64,000 nucleotides of DNA. It comes from Podospora comata. Lineage: Eukaryota; Ascomycota; Sordariomycetes; Sordariales; Podosporaceae. How positions within the stretch are numbered: position 1 is the stretch's first letter; the number at the start of each line of letters is the position of its first letter. The DNA is taken from positions 3,844,001 through 3,908,000 of the forward strand of contig CP071493.1 in assembly GCA_017354895.1 (NCBI GenBank), given 5' to 3'. Both the position numbers and the translations under genes were made by a program. Below are positions 21,796 to 34,300 of the stretch, in pieces. The notes under the pieces are model-generated. The model had not been told where the DNA came from and did no database searches. It saw only the letters and a program-made list of their open reading frames with translations.

Positions 21796-23070
21796 TGTTC
21801 AGACTGGTGGTGGGGATCTGATATATGTCGGTTATGCCCAAACAGCAGCTGACTGTACCGGGTTCCAAATTGCTCACGTGAAGCAGCGAATGATATCGAT
21901 GTCTCTTACTACAGTTTCCAGGAATGTGAGTCTCTTTCAGCTGAGGTCGTCCTGGTGGTGGTGGTGGGGGTAGGGTTGGGTAGGATTTGAACGGTAGTGG
22001 GGCAGCAAACGGTGGTTGTTTGAGGCATGTGGTCCGTGTGCTGTCAGCTTTCAGCCCCCAATTTCAATTCCAACCAAGCTGAAGAGAAAGCGGAGTTTTT
22101 CCGCTTGAAATGCTCCGAAGGCTTGCAATTGGGGCCACATTTTAACCGTTGCAACTTGCACTTGCAGCCCGCCGCTGTCTCTGTCAGCATCGAGGAGGCA
22201 CGTTCAGCAGGAAGCACAGCGCAGACGGGAAGGTGCCGTTAGGAAAAGCTCCCCACTTCTTACTGGCCCTCGGCTGAGCATGCAATTCGCTGCTCACCGG
22301 CATATGTCGATAACGGCTGTGGTTGGACAGCATACGACAGGACCGGCCATCCCAAGCGTCTCTCACATACACGCGGGTCTCTTTCTCTTCGTTGGAACGG
22401 GCTGGCCATCACTTTCCCGGTTCGGGGGACGGATCAAACAAACCCAATATGCGGCAGCCTTGAAGCCGATAACCCCATTGGATCTCGAGATCGTCTTCAG
22501 TGAGGGCTTCCAACAGCCCCCGCGCCGACAGCGGGGATACATGCAGGGCCCTTCTTCTTCTTCTTCGATATCTTTTCGTCTCTTCTTGCTTGAAGGAATT
22601 ATCGGCCGGCGTAAATGGACGGGAACCGTAAATCAGCCAACTATGGATCGCACCCGTCGGGAGATGCCCCTCTGTTCGGGGTTAGGTTGAGCTCGTGGCC
22701 GTCGATTGTCTCATGGGGCTGGATCGTCATATACTTGGAGGCTCCTTCTCTTCCATCCTAGTTTGGGATACCCACAATACTCTGTTTGCTGACAGCGCCT
22801 GCCTTGTCTTGGAGACGGGAACCGTATTCCTCATTCTGAGGCACTTGCCCAACCGGGAAGAGCAAATCAAGGTCATGGTACGGAGTGTTGCTCGTTTGCT
22901 GCATACCACTTGAATTACACCAACGAAGCCTGGCAAGCCATTGGCTGCGTTTACTACCTGCTTTTCGCCTTCGATTACTGATATAAGTACCAAGGCCTCG
23001 AAGCATCCTCTGAGAGTCTCTACTTGGCTTCTCAGAACACCTCTGGCTCTTCTCCCACACACTCTTCACC
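21796..23070. other. Divergent intergenic region upstream of HPM1 and the monooxygenase
   Basis: This is a 1.3-kb stretch with promoters in both directions. TTCTTCTTCTTC at 22554-22567 and GGTGGTGGTGG at 21952-21966 are simple repeats. No gene recognised. Confidence 0.5.
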
Positions 23071-25010
23071 ATGGTAATGGACTCTTGCGGCGACAGATAC
23101 CCGGATCGACTTGGTCGTGATGGCGCCACTCTCAACTTCCCTTCCCTCAATGTCTCCTACACTGTCCGGGAACAACCTCTCGGCACGGCACGGCCGATTC
23201 GTATTGTCGGCATTGGAGCTGGAGCGAGCGGGCTAAACGTCATCCGTACCTTGCGGCTGAATCTCACCAACTACGAAGTCGTGGTATACGAAAAGAACAT
23301 CGACGTCGGTGGAACATGGTTCGAGAATCAATACCCTGGATGTCGATGCGATGTACCAAGCCACAGTTACCAGTTCTCATGGCGACCAAAAAAGGACTGG
23401 ACCAACTTCTTTTCTAGTGCCAAGGAAATTGAGGACTATCTTTGCCAGGTTGCCGACGAGGAGGGGCTGAGAGAGTCTATCAAGACCTCTCATGAGGTGG
23501 TCTCTGCTGTTTGGAACGAAGGTGACGGTCAATGGGAGCTGAGGATACGGAACCTTGAGAATGGGCAGGAATTTGAGGACTATGCTACCTTTCTACTGAA
23601 TGGTTCGGGCATACTGAAGTAAGCAGTTTACACGTCTTCGCTGGCACGGCATCAGCTAACATTCAAACCATCAGCAACTGGAAGTGGCCTGATGTTCAAG
23701 ACCTCACCGCGTTCAAAGGCACATTGATACACACGGCTCGTTGGCCAAAGGATTTCGACCACACAGGCAAGACGATAGCGATCATTGGCAATGGTTCAAC
23801 GGGAGTTCAAGTATTGCCAGCTCTCCAGCCCGGCGCCGCCAAAATTCACCACATCTTCCGGACACCCAGTTGGGTCATACCACCAAGGATACACGCCTGG
23901 AAAGTCATGGGTCAAGCAACAGAGGTCTGGGATAAGATACAGCTCGACGCCGAGGAAAACTTCTCGGAAGAAACCATTGAAAAGTTCAAGTCGGACCCGG
24001 AGTTCTACCGGGATTTTGTCAAGAGGATTGAGGTTGAGGTCAACAGTGCTTTCCCAGTGGTAGGGTTCTCTCTTTCGATTTTCCATTAAGGAGATGGCTA
24101 ACACCCGCAGGTCCTTGCCAAAAGCCCAGTTCAAGCCTTCGCCCGCGCGAAGGTAGCGGAGTACATGACAGCCATGCTCGGTGGGAACGAGCAGCTGTGC
24201 AAAGCGCTCATTCCAGACTTTCCACTAGGATGCCGAAGAATGACGCCTGGCCATGGATATCTCCAAGCCCTGACAAAACCGAATGTTGAAGTCAGGAGAA
24301 CGGACATGAAGCGCTTTGTACCGGAAGGCATCGAGCTTGCTTCAGGGGAGATCCTCAAAGTTGACGCCATAATCTGTGCCACGGGCTTCGAAACATCCTT
24401 TTGCCCGCGATTTCCCATCATTGGACGTGATGGCGCAAATCTGCAAGATCGATGGAGACAAGAGATTCCGAAGGCGTATATGTCTTGTGCTGTTCCAAGC
24501 CTCCCAAATTACTTCAGTAAGCCTGCCCTCTTCATTCTTCAGACGTGATCCATGATGTGCTAACAAGAAGCAGTGTTCCTTGGCCCCAACGCACCCATTG
24601 GTCACGGCTCAGTCTTCACCCTCTCAGAACACATCGCCAAGTACATCACCACCATCATCAAAAAGGTCCAAACCGAAGGAATCAAATTCATCGCCCCTTC
24701 CCAAGCAGCAGTAGATGACTACTTTGAGCACATTACCCACTTCATGCCAGCCACCACTTGGGCGGCGCCGGGGAGATCATGGTTCAAGATGGGAAGGGAG
24801 GAAGGGCCGGTGGTGGCGCTTCATCCGGGGAGCAGGATTCATTTCTTTCATATGCTGGAACGGTTTAGAGGGGAGGATTGGGAGTATGAGTGGGATAATG
24901 CGAGGGGGAACAGGTTTGGGTACTTGGGGAATGGGTTCTCGACGCGGGAGGTGGGGGATGAGAAGGGGGATTTGGCTTGGTATTTGGACGAGCCGGCTAC
25001 GATATCGTAG
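23071..25010 (+). CDS. Baeyer-Villiger-type flavin monooxygenase
   Basis: Exons 23071..23618, 23675..24059, 24111..24516 and 24574..25010 (introns of 56, 51 and 57 bp) give 591 aa. Two Rossmann motifs are present: GIGAGASG at residues 47-54 for FAD and GNGSTG at 221-226 for NADPH. Between them FKGTLIHTARWP (196-207) fits the type I BVMO fingerprint FxGxxxHxxxWP exactly. Also typical are DVGGTWFENQYPGCRCD, LNNWKWP, the ATGFE motif and NYFMFLGPNAPIGHGS near the C-terminal third. Such enzymes insert oxygen next to a ketone in steroids, cyclic ketones or polyketides. The N-terminal leader is short, with no membrane segment. No other biosynthetic gene is adjacent, so a secondary-metabolite cluster is not supported. 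Substrate cannot be told from sequence. Confidence 0.92.
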
Positions 25011-26511
25011 ATGGGGTGTGGGTATCATGGTGGACACGGCTGGGAAGGGGAGGTATTCTTTTTGTTGAGCGGGTGGGTGGTTTCATGCAACACATGGAGT
25101 TAGGAACGGTTGGCGTATGGATAGATAATACATACACATCATTTTTCATTTTCAACTCTTTTCGGGACCGGGGGCAGTGCTCACGGGATGATGGGCATGG
25201 CATCATAACTCTCAAGATACGGCCCGATGGCAGTCGGATGTTGCGGACCATCCCGTCCGGGAGGTGAGTGTGCCTCAGCGGGTGCCTTCAGGCGCCAGGC
25301 CACCGGACCATGCCTAAAGAGAGAGGCCGGTTTGGCTTCCGCGGCAGCGCCCTACTCACAGCCACGGCGGTAATGGCGGTTGACCAGTGGGAGTTGTGCT
25401 TCTGTCCCGACAGTTTGGGACGGGGTTTTTAGCGGTTCCATGATGGTCTTGGGGGCGTTGTAGTGGTGCCCTCGGTGTGACCGAAAGGCTGAGCATTGAA
25501 AAAAAAAAAAAACAACACGAGCAAATGGAGTCAACGCATATTTCTCAACAACTGGTGATTCCGATGGCGACTGTGAATCACCACCGGCCCGCGGAGGATA
25601 TAAATATCGCTTCCCCGCGGACATCTAACTGGGTAGACCACACAACCACCTCACTAACTGCAACCCCAGACAGAATACAAAAGACTCCCCGTGAGGAGGG
25701 GGGCCGGGGGTGCGCTTCTGTCTTGGCCACTATTCAGGTATGTAGTTCTCATTGTGTGTAGCTAAAAGAGATATCACTATTTTTTTTTCGCCAACAATTG
25801 TGATTTCGTTAACCAAAGATGATTTTCTGTTGTTGATTCCTCTTGTGATAACTCGATTTCCCCCCCTTTTTTTCGATCAATTGTGGGGCAATGTTTGAAT
25901 ACACATGTCTAAAACATTGCCACGCTGTTAGTTGGGCTTGGATAGTGCTGGATGATGATGATGATGATGATGTTATAGTTGTTGTTCCCTAGCAGAGCAG
26001 CAATCGTGGTCACCTACCTACCCTATCTCCGAACACATTGTTGGCGACTTGGTATGTTGTTCGGTGGTTGAGTTGCATAGCCACTATCAACTACCTACTT
26101 GCATACTTTGATTAATCACATATTTGTTCGATTCTCACCTGCGAGAATGGGGAGGAGGGAGGTGCCGCTAATGACGATTAGGGGGTGAATTAGGGGGTGG
26201 ATTAGGGGGTGGATTAGGGGTTGGATTAGGGGGGTTGGCTTAGGGGGTTGGCTTAGGGGGGATGGATATACAGGTACTACAGTGCGATAAAACCCTGGTC
26301 AGACTTCACCTGAATACCTGCAGTGCCTGCATACTGGACGAATGGCGCTTATTTGAGTGGTGGTCATTGGAGCGGGGTACAGACCGGTTGCCTTTCGAGA
26401 CCCAAGTTGGGGTTTTTGGGTTTGAAGGATGAGTTCCCTTGGTGTTGGGATGGGAGAGGAGTTGTGTGATATTTCTATTCTTATTCTTATCTTGTTTGTT
26501 TTGATTGAGAG
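25011..26511. other. Intergenic region upstream of the first NLR gene
   Basis: This 1.5-kb stretch contains several simple repeats: a poly-A run at 25498-25512, a GAT/ATG microsatellite at about 25950-25972, and the telomere-like G-rich array at 26175-26263. No coding sequence was recognised. It is the promoter side of the NLR gene at 26512. Confidence 0.55.
26175..26263 (+). repeat. Telomere-like G-rich tandem array, about seven units of 12-14 bp
   Basis: Units read TTAGGGGGTGAA, TTAGGGGGTGGA (twice), TTAGGGGTTGGA, TTAGGGGGGTTGGC, TTAGGGGGTTGGC and a final TTAGGGGGG. Each carries TTAGGG with extra G and a GGA/GGC spacer. It is not a pure (TTAGGG)n telomere seed. The G-runs could form quadruplexes on the plus strand. 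It ends about 250 bp before the start of the first NLR gene. Confidence 0.85.
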
Positions 26512-29500
26512 ATGTCGAATATGGGGTCGAGAACGAAAGATGATGAGCCGGTTAATCTTCTGTCGCTGGGTAAGTTCATCTACACTTCGGACTAGGGGAT
26601 GAGCAGCTAATCAGTTGTGGTTTTAGATGGTGGAGGTGTACGAGGTGTTTCGTCGTTGGTGATTCTGGATCGGATTATGGAAAAGATTCAGAGGAGGGAT
26701 GGGCTGGAGGAGATACCGAAGCCTTGTGACTATTTTGATATGATTGCTGGGACGAGTACAGGCGGGTGAGTATCTTTTGTGATTTTGTGTAGTGACCTAG
26801 ACTGACGAGCGGTTGGTTGTAGGCTTATCGCAGTCATGTTGGGGAGACTAAGGATGTCTACTGCTGAGGCCTTGAAAGCATACGACGATTGTGCTGCGAG
26901 TATCTTTAACAAGAAGAACAGGAAGACGGGACAGGTGTCGGACAAGTACAAGTCCACTGCACTGAAGGAAGCTGTTCAGAAGTTGGTCAAGGAGAGGGGA
27001 ATGGGGGAGATGATGAGGGACCCGGAAAATCCCAAGAAGGGGAAGGTGATTGTGTGTGTGATGCCTGCGGATTCTGTTGCGACGGGGGAGACGAAGCTGG
27101 TTCGCTCTTTTCAGGGTGAGGATGATTGGGATAGTGAGATCAGGATCTGGGAGGCTTGCCGAGCGACGACTGCTGCTTCGAAATATTTCAAGCCGCAGGG
27201 GCTGGGTGCAGGTGTGCGCAAGGGGTTATTCATTGACGCGGCAGTTGGCTTCAACAATCCGGCAAATTACCTTTTGAAGGAGGCGCTGGATGAGTTTGGA
27301 TCTCGCCGCCGCTTTGGGTGTTTGATCAGTATTGGTACGGGTACGAAATCGACCGAGACTGTGAGGGTGAAGACTGGATTCAAGAACTACACGAAGGCCT
27401 GGGGGCAGCTTCAAGGTCTTATTGGGATGGTCAAGAATGTGGCTACCGACGCGGAGACGTCACATAAGCAGATTCATGACAGGTTTTCACGCTTTCCTGG
27501 GTCGTATTATCGGTTCAATGTACCGGATGGTGCCAAGGAGGTTGAGCTGGATGAATATAAGAAGATTCCGCAGCTCAAGGCCTTGACTAGGGATTACCTC
27601 GGTGGGGATAGTGTAGGTCGACAAATACGTGAGGTGGTGGAGGGCTTGGGGGCTCGTGGCAGGTTCAAACATGGGTTGACTTTGGGCCATGCCTGTAAGA
27701 AGCAACCGACTCACAAACTAGGTCTTGTTTGGGTATGCTAACAATGTTCCAGATTCTCCGGACAGTGACCAGCTATTTCTCTCAGACAGATCCAAGGCGA
27801 TGGGAATACCGAGCAGCTTCTTCATAGGGAGACAAGATGTGCTGAACAAAATCGATCAAGTGTTTTGCGAGCGCGACACGGGAGGAGTTCCAAGGAGGGA
27901 ATTTCTTCTGTGGGGGATAGGAGGCGTTGGGAAAAGTGAAGTTGCCCTCAAGGCGGCAGAGAACCTGGATGGAAGGTGGGCACAGTTTCCATCACTTTAT
28001 GTCCCTGGGCCGGTTACTGACAAAACCAAGATTCAAATATATCTTTTACGTCGATGGGTCAGAAAGATCTACGATTATTCATTCGTACGCCGAGATTTCT
28101 AAACGATACAACTTGGGCGGTACCAATCCAGAAACAATGTTCCACATGGCACTGGAATGGATGGGGCGCTTGGCAGACGAATGGCTCTTGATTTTCGACG
28201 ACTGCAACTTGAGTGAGCGCGCCGGTTTCATACCGGGCAGAGGAAAGGGCAACATCATCTACACATCACGCTTCAATGGCCTTGAGCACAACTTCCCGGC
28301 ACACCCTGTCTACCACGTTGAACCTCTGGCCGAGAGGGACGCCGTTGAACTTCTTTTGGGAGCTTCTGGTCTCTTGGATGTGATATCTGATTCAGACGAG
28401 GCTGGCCCTACGGTCCCGACACGACGAGCTCCAACAGGCGAGGAAACAGCTCTGGCAAATGAAATTGTCCATGAGCTTAGCTGCATGCCTGTCTGCGTCG
28501 ACAAAGCGGCTGCAGCTGTCAGAGAGAGAGGAATGGAACTGGATGTATATCTCAAGGAGTTGCGTACACAGAAGGTTCGAGTCGCTACAGACCCCCGCTT
28601 CAAGGACACAAGTGTTGAGACTCAAGCAGCGTACGCAACTCTAGAGCTATCCTACGACCAGATCACAGCCATCCGTCATCGTGCCGGGAGAAGTGAAGAA
28701 GGACGCGCGGCACTCTTCGCCAAGAAGGTCTTGAACTTGTTGTCGTGTTATCACTATCAAGGATTTTCAACGGAAATTCTAACGAGGGCGGTGTTGAATC
28801 GGCGGAGTTGCAATGCCGGCCTTTCTTACCCCCTGAAGCGCATTTTTCAAACCCCAGACAAAGGTTGGGATGATATGATGCAAGAGGACGGAGAAGGGGG
28901 CTGGGAGGTTCTGTTCTTTGCTCACGGGCTTCAAGTCTTGCGACGTTACTCCTTGGTCAGGCTGGCTCCTGACCGCCTCACCCTGTCCATGCATACCCTG
29001 GTTCATACTTGGGCTCAGCAAAGGATGGATCCAGAAGCTCGTGCTGAGGTTTGCTGGTTGGCAGGGGTTTTGCTCAGCGATGCAATGACACCATCCTTGA
29101 TTTTGAAGAACCGGAGGTATGCTATCGGTCTGGCACCTCACATCGACTATTGTTTCGCCATCGTACCAAAGACCCGGGATACTATCCAGGAACACGATAA
29201 TGCCCGTGTCCTTGGTCTCAAACGCGGCGATGTGGTAGTTGGCCCTAAAAACATAACGTACCCAGTGGACGAGTACTACAATGCCCATCTCTTGTTCAGA
29301 CTCGGGTGGTTTTACAGTGCTGTACAGCAGTTCAAACAGGCTGAATATTGCTGGAAGACATGCCTTCGGCTTTTCAAGTATCAGGAGGATCCGTTTGGAT
29401 GGGGTGCTATAAATACACTGACGCACCTGGCTACACTTTACCACGAGCATGGGTTTCTCGGCGAGGCAGAGGCGATGCATTGGGAGGCCATCGGCAGACT

Positions 29501-30947
29501 GGAGGCGAGAAAGCGAGAACGAGAACAGTACCTTCTGAAGGAACTAGAAAAGCGGGAGTTCGAAGAGGAGAAGGCCAGTGTTTCAGCACCGCAACGAGGG
29601 AGATTGCTGAAGACAGCCCTCGAGAAGACTACCCCGCAGCTTTTTCCCGCCCTTTCTTCTAAGGAGATGGAAGCCAGAATATTCCAGACGTTCACTGCAA
29701 CTGTCGTCAACCCTCTCGCTCGCCACAGGCCCGCAACCAACAGACGGAGTCCCATCGGAGCAGAGGTGGAAGTTCACGAGTCTACCGACACTGCTGAAGA
29801 TGCTGTGGCCACTGTCAGAAAGAAAAAAAGCGCTGAAGAGACGGACTCTCTTGATGATCTCGAGGCTGAAATTCTCCTCAGGCACGGAAGGCTAGCAAGG
29901 GTCCTAAAAGACCAAGGCAGAAACAAGAATGCAAAGAACTTGATGAACTGGGTCGTCCAGAAATGCCAAGAGGAACTGGTCGAGGACTCCCCCGAGCTTC
30001 TGAGACTTCAGAATGAGGCGAAGGCGATGACTGAGCCAAAGGACATGGACTGGTTCAAGAGACGCGTGGACATGATGAACGAATCCGACACCGACCAAAG
30101 CCTCGCCTTCTTCCAAACTGACGCGATTTACGAGCTGTTCGATCATTGGTGCTGGTCGATGTACCTCGCCGGCCGGTATTCTATGGCGATCGATATGTAC
30201 AAGAAATTCATCCCTAGGGCCGTGGATGTATATGGATATCACGACCCGAAAGTCCTGAAGATGATGCGGCGAATGGCGGAGGCGGCCTGGTCTGCCGACA
30301 TGCTGGATGATGCCGTGTTCATTGCCGAGCAATGTCTCTTGCGGGCAGAAGATGTTTACCAGCCGTCACATATGGAGGTGATACTGGCCACGGAGCTACT
30401 TGCCAAAGCCCTTGGTAAGCAAAGACCTGGAAGTGACAAGGATGCGGAGGATATGTTTGGGCTTGCTCTGAACCGGGCACAGTCCAGTCTTCCGAAGAAT
30501 CACCCCGTCACTGAACGAATCAAGATAGAGTTTGATTCTTTCAAGCACCCACAGGAGCCTTCATACCTGACAGGTGCTAAGAGCCTGGAAGAGAGGTGGC
30601 TTGATCTCAAGGCTGATGTGAAGGCTCACTTTGTGGAGCTTGGAATGCTCAACGAGTACGCCTTAAGACTTTATCATTTCAAGGGCCTACAGCCATGGAG
30701 ATCCGAAGAGGAGTACCAGCGAAGATTGAGCAAGTTTTCGGTGCTGGCGCGTGCTCCTGGGAAGCTATTAGGCATCAAAAAGCCGGTAATCGAAGGGCTA
30801 TCCACCACCATAACGAGAAACGACCATGGAATTCAGCCTGAGGGAGGAGCCTCTCGGAAATCATCGACATCAAAGGGAAGGGTGTCGATAGGGGCGACAA
30901 CGATTTCAATGCTGCGAACACGCCGATTAGAGTATAGCCTAGTTTGA
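26512..30947 (+). CDS. plp-1: NLR receptor: patatin-like phospholipase - NB-ARC - TPR-like (PLP-1 type), copy 1
   Basis: Exons 26512..26569, 26627..26765, 26823..27694, 27753..27975 and 28031..30947 (introns of 55-58 bp) give 1,402 aa. The patatin domain covers about residues 14-300: oxyanion motif DGGGVRG (20-26), nucleophile elbow GTSTGG with Ser63, and catalytic Asp204 in IDAAVG. The dyad is complete. The NB-ARC NTPase has P-loop GIGGVGKS (411-418), Walker B LLIFDDC (Asp487/488), the RNBS-B-like IIYTSR, and a GLPL-like LSCMPVCVDKAA. The C-terminal part is helical with TPR-like repeats of low identity (e.g. FRLGWFYSAVQQFKQAEY, LATLYHEHGFLGEAEAM). In Neurospora crassa PLP-1, of this same layout, triggers cell death on sensing incompatible SEC-9. 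Splicing at 27976-28030 is required to connect the P-loop to the rest. The gene symbol reflects type and location, not proven orthology. Confidence 0.92.
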
Positions 30948-31385
30948 GGGTTCTCATTTATTTTGCATTTCCCTTTATACACAGCATGGGCTCATGAGAA
31001 ACACGATATCATTTTTATTGCACACATCTCAGACCACACATTATCTGATCACAATGATTTACACATTATTCAAGGATCACTTTAGCGGCCCCCTTTTACA
31101 CCCCCTAGCAGCCCTAGTTTTGTATACGGCCACAGTCTAGCCGCACTGTACGGGCTGCACCCAACCGGGCGCTTAAACATGACCTCGCCATTGGAGTGCA
31201 TCGCCAAGGGCTAAGCATGCTGAGCCACCTCAGACAATAAAGGCACAAAGCTACCTCACTTGTACAAATGTACCACGCTGCTGCCCTCAGTGAAAATGGC
31301 TTCCCAGGAAACTCAGTGTTAACACCCGATCAACTGGCACTTGGGTCTCAAATTTGAGCACGGGTTTAATGTGCCAAGCTTCCCA
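30948..31385. other. Spacer between the two NLR genes
   Basis: About 440 bp holding the 3' flank of copy 1 and the promoter of copy 2. No other gene seen. An in-frame ATG at 31341 could extend copy 2 by 15 residues. Confidence 0.6.
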
Positions 31386-34300
31386 ATGGCAACAGACGAT
31401 GAAGCAATCAATCTGCTGTCTTTTGGTAAGATAAAGCATCTGTGTAAGAGTGGTGATGGTAAGAGAACTAACATCATACAGATGGCGGAGGTGTCCGAGG
31501 TGTCACATCACTGCTTATTATCCACGAAATCATGATCAAGATCAAGGAAAGACACGGATTAGCTGAAATACCCAAGCCTTGCGATGTCTTCCACATGATA
31601 GCCGGGACCAGCACGGGAGGGTGAGTACTCGATCCAGCAGGATAGTCTCTCTACAACTAACACCTGACCCAGCCTCATTGCCATCATGCTCGGCCGGCTT
31701 CGAATGTCCACCGAGGAAGCCTTACGCCAGTACGACATCTGTGCCGAGAATATCTTCTCGTCCAAGAAGTGGGCGAACATCACAGAAAAGTTTCGTAGCA
31801 CCCCGATGATAAATATTATCCAGAAACTCGTGGCGGAGAAAGACATGGGGGAAATGATGCGCGATCCTGCAAAGCCAGCAAAGGGTAAGGCGGTGGTTTG
31901 TACTATGCCGCGGAAGAGGGCGAATCCGAAGAATGTTCGGCGGATTCGCTCCTTTTCACCAGAAAAGGATGATTGGTAGGCTTTGTGCTGTTTGAAGTTT
32001 GGTTACCTGCATCGGGTGCGCTGACATTCTGGAATTGAATAGGGACAAAGATGTGAAGATATGGGAGGCTGCCAGGGCCACAACGGCTGCTACCTTTTAC
32101 TTCAAACCACAACCACTCACGGTCTCAACACCTCAGGGTGGCTCAAAAATCGAAGACTACATTGACGCTGCCTTTGGGGTTAATAACCCTACCAACGAGC
32201 TCATCAAGGAAGCGGTTGCCGAATTTGGGCCCAGTCGACGGCTTGGTTGCTTGATCAGCATTGGGACTGGGACTAAACAGGAGCGTGTAATTTCCAGAGC
32301 TGCAAGTGGGTTGAGGAACGTCTGTGATATGTGGGGGAGTATATTTGATGTCGGGATGGCCATGAAGGACATGGTTACCAATGCCGAACTCGTGCATTTC
32401 GACCTGGAAATGCGACTGAGACGAAAACCGGATGCCTACTTTCGCTTCAATGTTCCTCTTGCGGCAGACAAAGTCAGCCTGGCCCAGTATGGCAAGATGG
32501 GAAAGCTCAAATCGATGACCGCTAAATACCTCTCCGAACCGGAGGTTGTTGACAACATTGAGAGGGCGGCTGATATTTTGGAAACCGAGAATGCTGAACA
32601 CCACCTGAATCTCGGAGCCCTATGTGAGTAGAAGGAGGTTGCTCTGAAGAACTCATTGCTGACGGGAGCCATAGCTGAACCAAGCGAAACAAGGCCTGAC
32701 GAAAACCTAAAAGCAAACCTGATGGGTGAGGCAAGCCGGTACTTCACGGGAAGAAACCACATCATGGGGATACTGAATACATTCTTCTCCGATCGAGAAG
32801 ACGAGACTGTTCCTCGAAGAGAGTTCTGCCTCCATGGCCTTGGCGGTGTTGGGAAAACACAGATTGCGTTGAAGGCAGCCAACATATTCCGTCATGGAGA
32901 TCCCGAGCTGGGCATACCGAAGAAGCGAAGGTTCCCGCATATTCTATATGTGGACGGCACCGACAAGACAACCATCAGCCAAAGTTATGCAAGCATTGCA
33001 AGAGATGAATTTGGCATCGAGGCCAGTGGCAACTCTGACCAGTTGATGAGACAAGCTCTTCAGAAAATGGAACGGCTTGACGAGGATTGGTTTCTGATTT
33101 ACGACAACTGCAACCAGGAAGACCGCCGAGAGTTGCTACCGAAGGGGGACACAGGCAATGTTCTATTCACCACGAGAAACCGGGTGGTGCGAAACCAGAT
33201 GCGAGATGAATGCGTCTATGATGTCGAGGTGTTGGAGGAACTGGACGCTATCCGGCTTCTCCTGACAGCCTCGGGATCAAAATACGCTGATCTGAACGCA
33301 TGGGACCAGTCAATAGGCAAGGAAATCGTCGAGGAACTTGGCTATCTGCCCCTCGCCATCGACCAGGCAGCTGCGTACATCAGAGAAGCTCCATGTCCCC
33401 TTGATGGCTACCTGGAAGTATTCCGCAAGCAAAGGGTCGAACTACTCCGAAACCCAAAGTTCAAAGGCTCGCTCGCACAGAACCAGGCCGTTTACACCAC
33501 ATTCGAAGCATCTTACAAAGCCATCGCCCAGCTTGAACTGCACAACAAGAACACGCTTGGTAGAAACGCCGGTCTTGCTCTCCGAGCTCTCGATCTGGTA
33601 TGTTTCTGGCACAACGAGAACATTCCAGTCAAAGTTGCTTGGTGGGGAGGCGTATCCTGGAAGAATCGACTCGACATGGGCAAGGACATGCCCGCGCTGG
33701 AAGAGCACTTGGCACAACTCACCGGGGACGAAACGATGACCTGGCGGAAGTTCTTCTTCCAGTTGAGCGAATCTAGGGATGGAGAATTCCCAAGCGCCCT
33801 CGACATTCTTGAACGGTACTCAATACTTACAGTGAAGGAACGGGAACTCGCCTCAATGCACGTCTTGGTTCACTCCTGGGCACGGGACCGGATGAAGGCT
33901 GAACACAGAGCACGACAAGCCCTTGTGTCAAAAGTCCTACTGTTGGACTCGATTGGCGACACACTCACCGTCACCTACGCACGTTCCTATCTCCATTCGA
34001 TTTACCCCCATGTTCGGGCGTGCCTTGAACACTCCACATGGGGATCTAGATCCCTCCATCTACCGTATGAGCTCGTCTTGAGAGGCAAATACGCGCACAT
34101 CCTCACCTTTCAGAAGCGTTTTGGTGAGGCCGAAGCCGAATACCTCGATATCATTCACTTGAGCAAATTGTCTATCGGGCCTACCACTTGGGCGGTTCAG
34201 CGGCCCCTCTGCTCTCTAGGGAAGCTCTACCATGAAATGGGTCGTTTGCGCGAAGCTGAGTTGACGTATCTCGAATGCATTGATCGCTGCATCTTGGAGA

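Noticed and set aside
23071-25010. A secondary-metabolite gene cluster around the monooxygenase
   Set aside because: Neighbours are a ribosomal protein methyltransferase and NLR genes. No synthase, transporter or cluster regulator is present.
26175-26263. A true telomere or chromosome end
   Set aside because: Units are 12-14 bp and degenerate, and single-copy genes lie on both sides, so it is interstitial.
27927-28030. Separate start of a 1,006-codon protein at 27927 in copy 1 of the NLR
   Set aside because: The P-loop lies just upstream in another frame, and a 55-bp intron with good sites joins the two. Alignment with copy 2 supports splicing.
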